Shown here in pieces: positions 36,685 through 44,906 of a stretch of DNA of 64,000 nucleotides. Under the pieces are notes generated by a model that searched no databases, had not been told where the DNA came from, and saw only the letters and a program-made list of their open reading frames with translations. The DNA is from Enterobacter sp. Bisph1 (GTDB lineage Bacteria; Pseudomonadota; Gammaproteobacteria; Enterobacterales; Enterobacteriaceae): positions 124,001-188,000 of the forward strand of contig NZ_JXAG01000047.1 of the NCBI RefSeq assembly GCF_000814905.1, read 5' to 3'. The translations under genes were made by a program, and so were the position numbers. Each line of letters starts with the position of its first letter. Position 1 is the first letter of the stretch.

Positions 36685-39600
36685 TTTGGTAAAACCTCAA
36701 ATGAGTGTATTCCATCATTAAATATATTTAATGCATTCCCACCTTCTCTACCTAAAGCTATATTAATCTGGTCTCCTTCACCTTTGAACCTTGCATATTG
36801 GGTCCCCCAGCCCCTAGTCTTAGCGGGGCTGAGCATTTCAGGATAAGTATTTGCTGCTAATGAAGAGCTATCCCTTATGCCAATTCTTTCCAAAGCATCG
36901 GTAGTACCTGGTTTCATCGTGAATTTTACTAAAATACCGTCATAGTTTTGAGAAAATCCCCGTGTCGGCGAAATTGTGGTCTCTGTTGTACCTGGCATGC
37001 GTCCTGTTGCTTTCAAAACTTTATAATCCCGCTCAGACATAGATCGGTAGAATACATCTTTCTCAGGTGGTTGATAGCAACCAATTCTTGCCAGACCCAG
37101 CGGATCCATCCAAGTTAACGGATCCACCACATAACTATAAGTGTTCAGCCCACCGAGCAACCCTATCGGGTCCATCTGCGTGTAACGCCCACCACACGGA
37201 TCATAATAGCGGAAAGTGTTGTAATGCAGCCCCGTTTCGCGGTCCAGATACTGCCCCTGGAAGCGCAGGTTCTGTGGTACATCCCAGCCGACGCGCGCGG
37301 TTTCCCGTTCGCTGCGTCCCCAGGTGGTGGACACGCCCTGCCACACCACGTCGCCGCTGCTGTCGGTGACTTTTTCTGGCAGACCGTTTAGTTCCGTGTG
37401 ATACCAGTAGACTTCCGCATGCTGTTCAACGCTGTCGACGCGGGCCAGCGGTTCGTAGCTGTTCTCGGTGTAGATATACTGCACCGCCGCATCCGGGTTG
37501 CTTTCGCTGGTTTCGCCGACCATCTGCAATCCCGCCCAGGCGAAATGCGTGCATTCCGGCTGGCGGTCGCGCTTTTTCCACACCCGTTTTTCCGTGCGGC
37601 GACCGAGGGCATCGTAGCGATATTCGGCTTTAGTAAATTCAGAATTACCCTCGATAAGCACCTGGCTGATGCGATGCTCATCGTCATAGCTGAAGCGCTG
37701 CACCGTACCGCGCTGAGCATCGTGGCGTTCGGTCATGCGACCAAAACCGTCATACTCCCAGCGCACGCCTTCCAGGCGTTTCAGCAGGTTGTCCCACACC
37801 GGCGGTAAATCCGCCGTGGTGCGGTTATCCGCCGCGTCGTACCAGAAACGTTCTTCACCCGTCGGCTGGATGCTCTGGGTCATGCGCCCTGCGGCGTCGT
37901 AGCCCCACAGCGACTGACGGTATTTTTCCGCAGGCGTCGGCGGTGCGCCGTCGGTATACATCTGACGGATAATCTGGTCGGCGCGATCCCACTGGTAACG
38001 GCGCTCGAAGACCAGCCGGTCGCGCACATTGTCCATGCAGCGGCGCTGAGTGATCCGCCCGGCGATATCGTACTGGGTTTCCAGCTCCAGCGCGCCCTGC
38101 GTGCGGTGGGTTTCGCGGTGCAGTTTGTCGCGCCGGTAGCCGGTGATTGGCAGCGTTTTACCCGCGAAGGCGAGCTGCATCTCCAGCAGATGCCCGGTGC
38201 CGTAGCGCAGATACTGCATCTGGCGTCCGTCCGGGAAGGTGGTAGCGCTAAGGTTACTTAACGCATCATATTGATGCTGATAAATACCAGAATGGTTCTC
38301 TTCACTGACCAGATCCCCCAACTTGTTGCGGCGGAAAACAATCACCTCGGCGTTTTCCGGCTCGCGGGAATCAATCATCGCCTGCCGCCACTCGCTGTAA
38401 ACATAGCGGCGCACTTCCGTCGCCAGCTCGCTGTAGCGGTATTCGGTGCGGTGCTGCTCGGTTTCCCGCGCCACCATGCGCCCGAGGGCGTCATATTCGT
38501 AGTTCATTACCTGCGGCGGCAGGTTGCTGCCGCTGGCGGGATGGCGTACCAGGGTTGCGACCTGTTGCGATGCGTTGTACTGGTACTCCGTTTGCCGCCC
38601 GGCGTAATCATGCTGGCGCATCAGCAGGCCGGTGGCGGTGTAATCGAAACGCCATTGCTGGTTATTGGCGTTGGTTAGCGTGACCAGCCGACCCGCGCGG
38701 TTAAAGCGGAAACGGGTGATATGCCCGGCGGGATCGACGGCTTCCGTGACCTGGCCGCGCGCGTTCAGGGTGACTTTACGCTCGCTGATACCGTCCACGC
38801 TCTGGCCGCACAGCAGCCCGGCTTTGTTGTATTTAAACAGGGTTTCGCGGCCATCGGCGCGAACAAAACTTTTCAGGCGGCCTGCGGCGCTCCAGATATA
38901 GCGCTCGCTATTGCCCAGCGGGTCCGTAGTGAGTTCCAGCCGACCGGCTTCATCGTACTGGCGACGGCTCTGGTAACCGGAGCAATCCTCTTCGCGGATC
39001 AGCTGCCCCAGCGCGTCCCACCAGAAGCGGTGGCTGTTATCCAGCGCATCGATGCGGCGGATCAAATCGCCCTGATCGTTCCACTCAAAGCGGGTGACGC
39101 CGCCTTCGGGATCCGTCAGCGTTACCACATCGCCCGCCAGATTGTATTCATAGCGCCAGGTTGCGCCGTCCGGCAGCACTTCCGTTACCGGGAAGTCATA
39201 CAGCGGATGCCAGGTTTTCAGCGTCGCGCGATCCAGCGGGTCGCGCTCAAGGGCCATATTACCGCGCTCGTCCCAGGCATACTCCCAGCGGCCGCCATCC
39301 GGCTGGATCACGGCAAGGGGCTGTGCGGTTTTGCCCGCCCAGCTAAATTGCCATTTACCGCCGTGCACGTCGGTATATTCGGTAATACGGTAGAGCGCAT
39401 CCCAATGGTGGTCGCTTACCACGCCTTCGTCATTGCTCACGCGGGCAACGCGTTTGGCTTCATCGGCGTCGATGCGCCAGTTTTCCAGCACCGTGCCCTG
39501 CTCGTCGCGCACCTGATACGCGCTAACGCGCCAGTGGCTGGAGTCGGCGGCGGGTCGCCACAGGTAGTGCACGGTTAAGCCAGTAGAAAAGCCGTGCCAG

Positions 39601-41228
39601 GCCAGCAGATCGCTGGCACGATCCCAGCCGAACTCGCGGGTAACAATGCCATCGGCATCGGTCACGGCGATCAGTTGCCCTTGTTCGTTGAAATCATAGG
39701 AAACCAGCTGATGGCGCGCGCCGCCGCACACCTGATACACCGCATGCAGCCTGCCGGATTCATCGTCATGCTCCAGTTCCACATCCAGCGCTTCGTTATC
39801 GCTGGAGATGCGCACCAGCTGGCCGCGTTCGTTCCAGCTAAAATAGTGGGCGTTTTCATGGCGATCGAACAGGCGGTGCATACGCCACTCGCCGGGGCGG
39901 GTCGGATCCGGTTCATAAACCTGATGTTCGCCATCGCCGGTCTGAATCACCATTGCGCCGTTCGGGCTGGAGAAGAGTTTTAGCCCCTCGTCCGGGTAGG
40001 TGATCATATCGCCTGGCAGCACTTCGCCAAGCCCCAGCTCGCGTCCGCTCATATCGCGGAAAATCAGCTGGTTGTCTGCCAGGCGAATCAGGCGGGTTTC
40101 AAAGGGCAGCATCCAGCCGGTGCCGAGCATGCCGGTGGCGCGATTGCGGCTGTGGTAGATACGCTGCCAGTAGAGCGGCATGCGGTCCGGCAGCACAAAG
40201 TCGAGATCCTCCTCTTTGGCGAGGAGTTTCGCCCCGGTCGGAATATTGACCGGGAAGGCGGTGTTCGCTGCGCTGATCGCTGCTGCGGAAACAATCTCCG
40301 ATACGGCTAAGCCACCGAGGGGACAAACAATCTCTTTTAGCACGCCGCGGATCAGCTGGCGCTCGCAGGCCATTTTGATCAGGCGCGAAATCGCACCAAT
40401 ACCCAGGCTGCCCAGCAAGTTGCCCAGCAGGTACGCCAGCTGGTTTTTACCGCTGCGGATATCGCGCACGGTTATGGTATCGCCACCGATGCGCACGCGC
40501 GGATTTTCACTGACTTTGATTTCGGCTTCGCAGGTGCTTTTCTCGCCGTTGCGCGCCGCCGGTTGGTTGTTGATTAAGACGGTTCTGGAGCCTTGCGCGA
40601 CAAAGTTGCTGCTGGTGACCATATGGCCTTTTTTGCAGTCAACGTTATCTTGCGGCATCGGGGTGGCATAGGGGTTGGCGCTCTCGACCGTCGGCTGAGT
40701 TAAATCATCCCACAGGTTCGAGCCCCACTTTTTCATGTCATCAAGTGTGAGATGGCTGGCGCGTTCGGCCACGGCGAGGATCGCCGCCGTTGGGTTCAAC
40801 GCGGTTTTCAATACCGCCGCCGCCCCGGCCAGCGCCAACGAACCGATTGCTGCCCAGTCGATACTGTCATCGGCAGGCGCGGCGGCAAGGCTATTAAGAT
40901 AGTCGCGATCTACCGTGCCGGCAGCGCGCGCGGCTTTCTTGCCCATGATATGGACATCATCAGAACCGGAAACAATATGCGCATCGGGAGGCCCGGGGTC
41001 GATAAGCGCATCCACCATTTTCCCGGCGGCATCGCCAATGCTCTCCAGCGTACCGCTGACCATTAGCGCGCCAATCGCCACGGCACCAATAACAGCGCCA
41101 ATACCGGAACCGGCGGCGACGACAATACCGAGAACAATTGCCCCTTCCACCAGCCCGCCAACGAAGTCCGCCAGCGCAGAGCTATGGATCAGCGGGTCAT
41201 CAATGCGGGCCGCGATGTAATCCGTCAT
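36681..41228 (-). CDS. type VI secretion Rhs polymorphic toxin with PAAR-like N-terminus
   Basis: A 1515-residue Rhs effector. The N-terminus (about 17-60, and near 145-170) has hydrophobic helices of the kind bound by EagR chaperones, and a PAAR-like region spans roughly 80-230 (CKKGHMVTSS, INNQPAARNG, GGDTITVRD). Long YD/RHS repeats follow (for example YDALGRMVARE, YDIAGRITQR), building the cage. The core ends with DPIGLLGG and the self-cleavage boundary DPLTWMDPLGL near 1379. The last ~136 residues are the toxin tip (FYRSMSERDY, TGRMPGTTETTISP), weakly like an ADP-ribosyltransferase fold. The start is the ATG at 41226-41228, 2 bp after the chaperone gene. Delivered by VgrG into competitors. 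Confidence 0.93.
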   Translation of the reverse strand: MTDYIAARIDDPLIHSSALADFVGGLVEGAIVLGIVVAAGSGIGAVIGAVAIGALMVSGTLESIGDAAGKMVDALIDPGPPDAHIVSGSDDVHIMGKKAARAAGTVDRDYLNSLAAAPADDSIDWAAIGSLALAGAAAVLKTALNPTAAILAVAERASHLTLDDMKKWGSNLWDDLTQPTVESANPYATPMPQDNVDCKKGHMVTSSNFVAQGSRTVLINNQPAARNGEKSTCEAEIKVSENPRVRIGGDTITVRDIRSGKNQLAYLLGNLLGSLGIGAISRLIKMACERQLIRGVLKEIVCPLGGLAVSEIVSAAAISAANTAFPVNIPTGAKLLAKEEDLDFVLPDRMPLYWQRIYHSRNRATGMLGTGWMLPFETRLIRLADNQLIFRDMSGRELGLGEVLPGDMITYPDEGLKLFSSPNGAMVIQTGDGEHQVYEPDPTRPGEWRMHRLFDRHENAHYFSWNERGQLVRISSDNEALDVELEHDDESGRLHAVYQVCGGARHQLVSYDFNEQGQLIAVTDADGIVTREFGWDRASDLLAWHGFSTGLTVHYLWRPAADSSHWRVSAYQVRDEQGTVLENWRIDADEAKRVARVSNDEGVVSDHHWDALYRITEYTDVHGGKWQFSWAGKTAQPLAVIQPDGGRWEYAWDERGNMALERDPLDRATLKTWHPLYDFPVTEVLPDGATWRYEYNLAGDVVTLTDPEGGVTRFEWNDQGDLIRRIDALDNSHRFWWDALGQLIREEDCSGYQSRRQYDEAGRLELTTDPLGNSERYIWSAAGRLKSFVRADGRETLFKYNKAGLLCGQSVDGISERKVTLNARGQVTEAVDPAGHITRFRFNRAGRLVTLTNANNQQWRFDYTATGLLMRQHDYAGRQTEYQYNASQQVATLVRHPASGSNLPPQVMNYEYDALGRMVARETEQHRTEYRYSELATEVRRYVYSEWRQAMIDSREPENAEVIVFRRNKLGDLVSEENHSGIYQHQYDALSNLSATTFPDGRQMQYLRYGTGHLLEMQLAFAGKTLPITGYRRDKLHRETHRTQGALELETQYDIAGRITQRRCMDNVRDRLVFERRYQWDRADQIIRQMYTDGAPPTPAEKYRQSLWGYDAAGRMTQSIQPTGEERFWYDAADNRTTADLPPVWDNLLKRLEGVRWEYDGFGRMTERHDAQRGTVQRFSYDDEHRISQVLIEGNSEFTKAEYRYDALGRRTEKRVWKKRDRQPECTHFAWAGLQMVGETSESNPDAAVQYIYTENSYEPLARVDSVEQHAEVYWYHTELNGLPEKVTDSSGDVVWQGVSTTWGRSERETARVGWDVPQNLRFQGQYLDRETGLHYNTFRYYDPCGGRYTQMDPIGLLGGLNTYSYVVDPLTWMDPLGLARIGCYQPPEKDVFYRSMSERDYKVLKATGRMPGTTETTISPTRGFSQNYDGILVKFTMKPGTTDALERIGIRDSSSLAANTYPEMLSPAKTRGWGTQYARFKGEGDQINIALGREGGNALNIFNDGIHSFEVLPK

Positions 41229-41230
41229 CC

Positions 41231-41650
41231 TTAAGCCCCCAGTTGAAAGCCCGTTTTGATCGCCGCCCAAAACGCGTCGGCGTCGGTATCAAACGGCAGG
41301 GTACGGCTGAGGGTCAGCACCAGCAGATGATCGTCAATGCGCGTGACGGCAAGCTTCTCATACACCATGGTGCTCTGATTTTCGAAGCGCAAAGACACTT
41401 CGCGAGCAGGCTGGCCTGCCACGCGGCTGTCCTCTATGGCGTCCATCACCACTTTGCGCATGCTGCGTTTCACTTTCGCCAACTGCTGGTTAAGGAAATT
41501 CTCTTCGTCGCCGGGCTCGATATCCCAGGCGCGGGTGATCACCAGCGTCGCGTTGTTCTCTTTGAACTTCAGCACGTTAATGCTGCGATCCTGATACGTA
41601 TCCGGCACGTTCAGTGTGCCTTCAGTAAGGGCAAATTGTGCCGTCGCCAT
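41231..41650 (-). CDS. eagR: EagR-type chaperone (DUF1795/DcrB-like) for the Rhs effector
   Basis: A 139-residue protein of the DcrB/DUF1795 family, without signal peptide (MATAQFALTEG). EagR proteins bind the hydrophobic N-terminal segments of PAAR-Rhs effectors, keep them soluble and help load them on VgrG. It sits between vgrG (ATG shares a base with the vgrG TAA) and rhs (2-bp gap), the canonical order. The envelope lipoprotein DcrB at 7726-8283 belongs to the same fold family. Confidence 0.92.
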   Translation of the reverse strand: MATAQFALTEGTLNVPDTYQDRSINVLKFKENNATLVITRAWDIEPGDEENFLNQQLAKVKRSMRKVVMDAIEDSRVAGQPAREVSLRFENQSTMVYEKLAVTRIDDHLLVLTLSRTLPFDTDADAFWAAIKTGFQLGA

Positions 41651-43575
41651 TATTTATCCGTTCCTTGATTAAACGCCGCTTTGACCGCCGCCTGGATCTG
41701 CGCAATGGTCGGCTGCGCATCTGCGCCTTTTTCCGGTTTCGACAGGTTGAGATCCAGCAGGCCAGCGGTGTTAATCGCCCCGGAGCCGGTGGCATCAATT
41801 TGAAAATTGACGCATTTCAACGTAACGGTGCCGTTTGCACCCAGCGTCAACACCGATTGTCCCGATACCAACTGGATTGCCGAGTCGGACGCCTGCACCA
41901 GCGCGCCTTGCACCATCTGCGTAAACCCGCCGCCAATCACCTCTTCATGAGCGAGCTGGGTGGCCTGGGTATGTTTACCCGCCACCGAACCGGTGTAATC
42001 GCGGGTGACGCTGACGGTTTGCGAGCCGCCAACGCTGTGGGTTTCGTCATTTTTAACGTGGGTATCCATATTGCGCTCGGCCTGGATCCACACCTGCTCT
42101 TCGCCGGCTTTATCTTCAAAGCGCAGGGCGTTAGCGTTGTCGACAGAGCCATCTTTCGAGCGGCTTAAAAAACCCATCTGCGTGGCGGCGGCAGGCAGCG
42201 CCCACGGCGGCATACTGGCTTCGTTATAGACGCGGCCGGTAATAATGGGCCTGTCGGGATCGCCGTTGATAAAGTCGATTACTACTTCGTCGCCCACGCG
42301 CGGGATTTGCACGCCGCCGAAGCCCTGCCCGGCCCACGCGCTGGAGACGCGCACCCAGCAGGAACTGGTATCATCGCCCTTCGCCAGCCGATCCCAGTGG
42401 AACTTTACTTTCACGCGGCCATATTTATCGGTCCAGATGCTTTCCCCCTGCGGCCCGACGACTTTTGCCGTTTGCGGGCCGTAGGTGCGCGGCCAGGCGG
42501 TTTGCTGCGCCGGGCGGAAGACAACCGATGAGGGAATCACGCTGAAATCAGTGCGGTGAACGGTGTCGTTGTCGGCACCGCTGGCGTAGCGGTTCTCTTC
42601 GAAAAAGTAGTTTGCCGCCGTCACCAGGTATTCGCCGTTGTCATTAAAGAAAGCGGCGTTAGTCAACTGGAAGGTGCTGCCCGGCACGATACCCATCGCC
42701 GTTGCCGTGCCTTCAATTTGCTGATGCTCTACCTGCCAGCGCTCCTGGCGGATGCGGGCGTAAAACTCACCGTGGCCGTGCTCAACAAAGCGTCCCGGCC
42801 AGTCATAAACATCGATGGTGCCCGGCGACGGCGAGCTTGGGTTCTGCCGCGCCTGGAACAGCCAGGCGTTGGGTTTGCGGAAGTCGTAATCATCCAGGCT
42901 GTAGAGCCCCGGCGTCACGCTGTCTTCCAGCGCCCACTGGCTAATGCCCTCTTCGGAGGTCGAACCGCCGGACGGCGTCTGGTGATAAGGAATAATTTCG
43001 TAACCGCTAAAGGGTTGATGCTGGGTGGCGGCATCCGTCAGCACCAGCGTGTGTTTATCCGCTTCGTGGCGGAAGTGGTAAGCAATGCCTTCCAGTTCCA
43101 TTAAGCGGCTGATGAAGTCAAAGCTGCTCTCCTGGTACTGGACACAGTATTCCCAGCTGCGGTAGCTGCCGGTCAGTTTGTCTTCAATATTGACCTGATA
43201 TTCGCCGAGCAGGGTTTTAACGATTTGCGGTACCGTCTGCCCCTGGAAGATGCGCAGGTTACGGTCGCGCTTCATCGGCCATACATCCGGCTCGACGGTC
43301 AGCTGATAGACGGCGTAACGCGTGCCGGTCAGCTCGACGGCGCTCACCGCAACGCGGGTAATTTTGCCGTTAAGGTAGCGCGGTGAGCCGGTCAGCGCTT
43401 GTGTTGGAAGGGTGACAGTCACCGATTTTCCAAGCAGCGTGCTGCGGTCCATTCGCGCGTCGGTACCCAGCAGCTGCAGGTTGAAGGTAAAAGCTTCAGA
43501 CAACGCTTCACGCCCGGAGATTTTCCAGAAAAGCAGTCCTTCGACGGGTAATTGAACAGTAATACGATTGCTCAT
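41650..43575 (-). CDS. vgrG: type VI secretion spike protein VgrG (TssI)
   Basis: A 641-residue T6SS spike protein: an N-terminal gp27-like part (about 1-370), the OB-fold gp5-like domain (GPQGESIWTDKYGRVKVKFHW, then GGVQIPRVGDEVVIDFINGDP and RPIITGRVYN), and a C-terminal beta-prism needle with periodic Gly/Val repeats. No extra C-terminal enzyme domain is present. The ATG at 43573-43575 (MSNRITVQLP) was chosen over a longer frame that has no family match. No other T6SS structural genes are in the window, so this is an orphan vgrG-eagR-rhs cluster depending on a secretion apparatus elsewhere. Confidence 0.95.
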   Translation of the reverse strand: MSNRITVQLPVEGLLFWKISGREALSEAFTFNLQLLGTDARMDRSTLLGKSVTVTLPTQALTGSPRYLNGKITRVAVSAVELTGTRYAVYQLTVEPDVWPMKRDRNLRIFQGQTVPQIVKTLLGEYQVNIEDKLTGSYRSWEYCVQYQESSFDFISRLMELEGIAYHFRHEADKHTLVLTDAATQHQPFSGYEIIPYHQTPSGGSTSEEGISQWALEDSVTPGLYSLDDYDFRKPNAWLFQARQNPSSPSPGTIDVYDWPGRFVEHGHGEFYARIRQERWQVEHQQIEGTATAMGIVPGSTFQLTNAAFFNDNGEYLVTAANYFFEENRYASGADNDTVHRTDFSVIPSSVVFRPAQQTAWPRTYGPQTAKVVGPQGESIWTDKYGRVKVKFHWDRLAKGDDTSSCWVRVSSAWAGQGFGGVQIPRVGDEVVIDFINGDPDRPIITGRVYNEASMPPWALPAAATQMGFLSRSKDGSVDNANALRFEDKAGEEQVWIQAERNMDTHVKNDETHSVGGSQTVSVTRDYTGSVAGKHTQATQLAHEEVIGGGFTQMVQGALVQASDSAIQLVSGQSVLTLGANGTVTLKCVNFQIDATGSGAINTAGLLDLNLSKPEKGADAQPTIAQIQAAVKAAFNQGTDK

Positions 43576-44128
43576 AAATCGGATCCTGACGTAGGGATGC
43601 GCCCCTGTCCGGGTGCGGTCCACAAGTTTAACGTTACGGGTGAGCGAAAACGCTACCGCACGATTGCTGTAAAAAGCTACCGCATGATTGCTGTAAACAA
43701 AAAGATCAATATTGTCTGGTTTTTTGCGACAAGAAATGCCAGGAATTATCCTAATCCACTTTTAACCTACTAAAAAAAAGGGGGGTTTTTAAACCAGCCC
43801 AACTTGATTAATCCCTAAAAATGGCTGTAAGGACCACACTTTCTTCCGCTAATGCGCCATTGTCCTTAAGTCACCGCTTTATTTACCGGCGCTAAGTTAA
43901 ATTATCTGTTTAACCGTTCACCATTATTATCGCCGTTCAGACGAAAACGCCGACGCGCATGATGAAAGCAGGATTAGTTTTTAAAAACGTCGCCGTTATA
44001 TTATTTGCGTAATTATATAAAGAGTTATTGTTTTATGCCGATAAAATTTACCTCTTAACCCTATTAATAATTAATACCCATTTAATAAAAGTTAAGCAGC
44101 AATACATTCGTCTTAATCAGGAGGGGAT
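43576..44128. other. intergenic region upstream of vgrG and the GNAT gene
   Basis: 553 bp holding the divergent promoters of vgrG and the acetyltransferase. It contains a tandem 22-bp repeat (43652-43697) about 80 bp before the vgrG start and an AT-rich half nearer the GNAT gene. No gene is supported. Confidence 0.55.
43652..43697. repeat. tandem 22-bp direct repeat upstream of vgrG
   Basis: GCTACCGCACGATTGCTGTA at 43652 and GCTACCGCATGATTGCTGTA at 43676, each followed by AA, differ at one base and have a period of 24 bp. Placed 77 bp upstream of the vgrG ATG, it could be a regulator-binding array or simply a local duplication. Confidence 0.8.
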
Positions 44129-44833
44129 ATGGAATTTTATAACCAGTATGGACAGCGTATCGGCCAGGAGATTGAAGGCTGGACAAAACGTCCGCTGCCG
44201 GAAAAAATTGTGCTTAAGGGCACTTATTGCGACGTTGTTCCGCTGGCGCTGGATCATGCTGAAGATCTTTTCCCCGAATGGCAAAGCATTGATGATGACC
44301 GCGACTGGACCTACCTTGAAGATCCCCGGCCAAGAGACTTAACCTCCTGTTACGCCTACCTACGCAATCTTACCGCTCGCCCCGATAGAATCTATTTTGT
44401 GGTACAAGATAAAACCGATAAACAAGTTAAAGGCATTTTTTACACCGGCAAATTCGATCAGGAAAACGGCTCTTTTGATATTGGCGACGTCAACTGGACG
44501 CCGTTAATGAAAAGAACCCGTATGAGCACCGAAAGTCTGTATCTTGTTTTGTCTTATTTTTTCGATCAGTTGAAATACCGCCGCTGCGAATGGCGAACCG
44601 CCAGCTATAACGCGGAAGCGATTCATTCGGCGGAGCGTATCGGCTTTGTCAAAGAGGGCATTTTGCGCGAGAAAAAAATCCGTAAAGGGCGGCTCAGCGA
44701 TATTACGGTGTTCTCAATAACCGTGCGCGAATGGCCGGGCATCTCGTCAATGTTGACCGGCTGGCTGAACGAAAGCAATTTCGACGGCCGCGGCCGCCAG
44801 TTACATAAACTGTCGTCGTTTCGCCGCTATTAA
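44129..44833 (+). CDS. GNAT family N-acetyltransferase
   Basis: A 234-residue protein of the Gcn5-related acetyltransferase superfamily, most like the RimJ/RimL-type group. The order is VLKGTYCDVVPL, a central beta region (IYFVVQDKTDKQVKGIFY), the acetyl-CoA region near MSTESLYLVLSYFFDQL, and the late NAEAIHSAERIGFVKEGILRE motif typical of the GNAT C-terminal half. The acceptor is unknown (protein N-terminus or small molecule). A strong AGGAGGGG ribosome site precedes the ATG. It stands alone at the edge of the Rhs island. Confidence 0.9.
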   Translation: MEFYNQYGQRIGQEIEGWTKRPLPEKIVLKGTYCDVVPLALDHAEDLFPEWQSIDDDRDWTYLEDPRPRDLTSCYAYLRNLTARPDRIYFVVQDKTDKQVKGIFYTGKFDQENGSFDIGDVNWTPLMKRTRMSTESLYLVLSYFFDQLKYRRCEWRTASYNAEAIHSAERIGFVKEGILREKKIRKGRLSDITVFSITVREWPGISSMLTGWLNESNFDGRGRQLHKLSSFRRY

Positions 44834-44837
44834 TGGC

Positions 44838-44899
44838 GTCATGCGTTGGCGACAAGCCCAACGCATGACATACCACCCTGAACCGTGCGTTCAGGGTGG
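44838..44899. other. two adjacent perfect hairpins between convergent genes
   Basis: GTCATGCGTTGG (44838-44849) pairs with CCAACGCATGAC (44858-44869). Immediately after, CCACCCTGAAC (44873-44883) pairs with GTTCAGGGTGG (44889-44899). Both stems are perfect (12 and 11 bp). Neither has a T-run, so they are not classical terminators, though the position between convergent genes suggests transcript ends. Confidence 0.7.
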
Positions 44900-44906
44900 C
44901 GATAAC

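Noticed and set aside
38721-39578. 285-codon plus-strand frame inside rhs
   Set aside because: A shadow of the GC-rich rhs gene on the opposite strand, with no independent signals.
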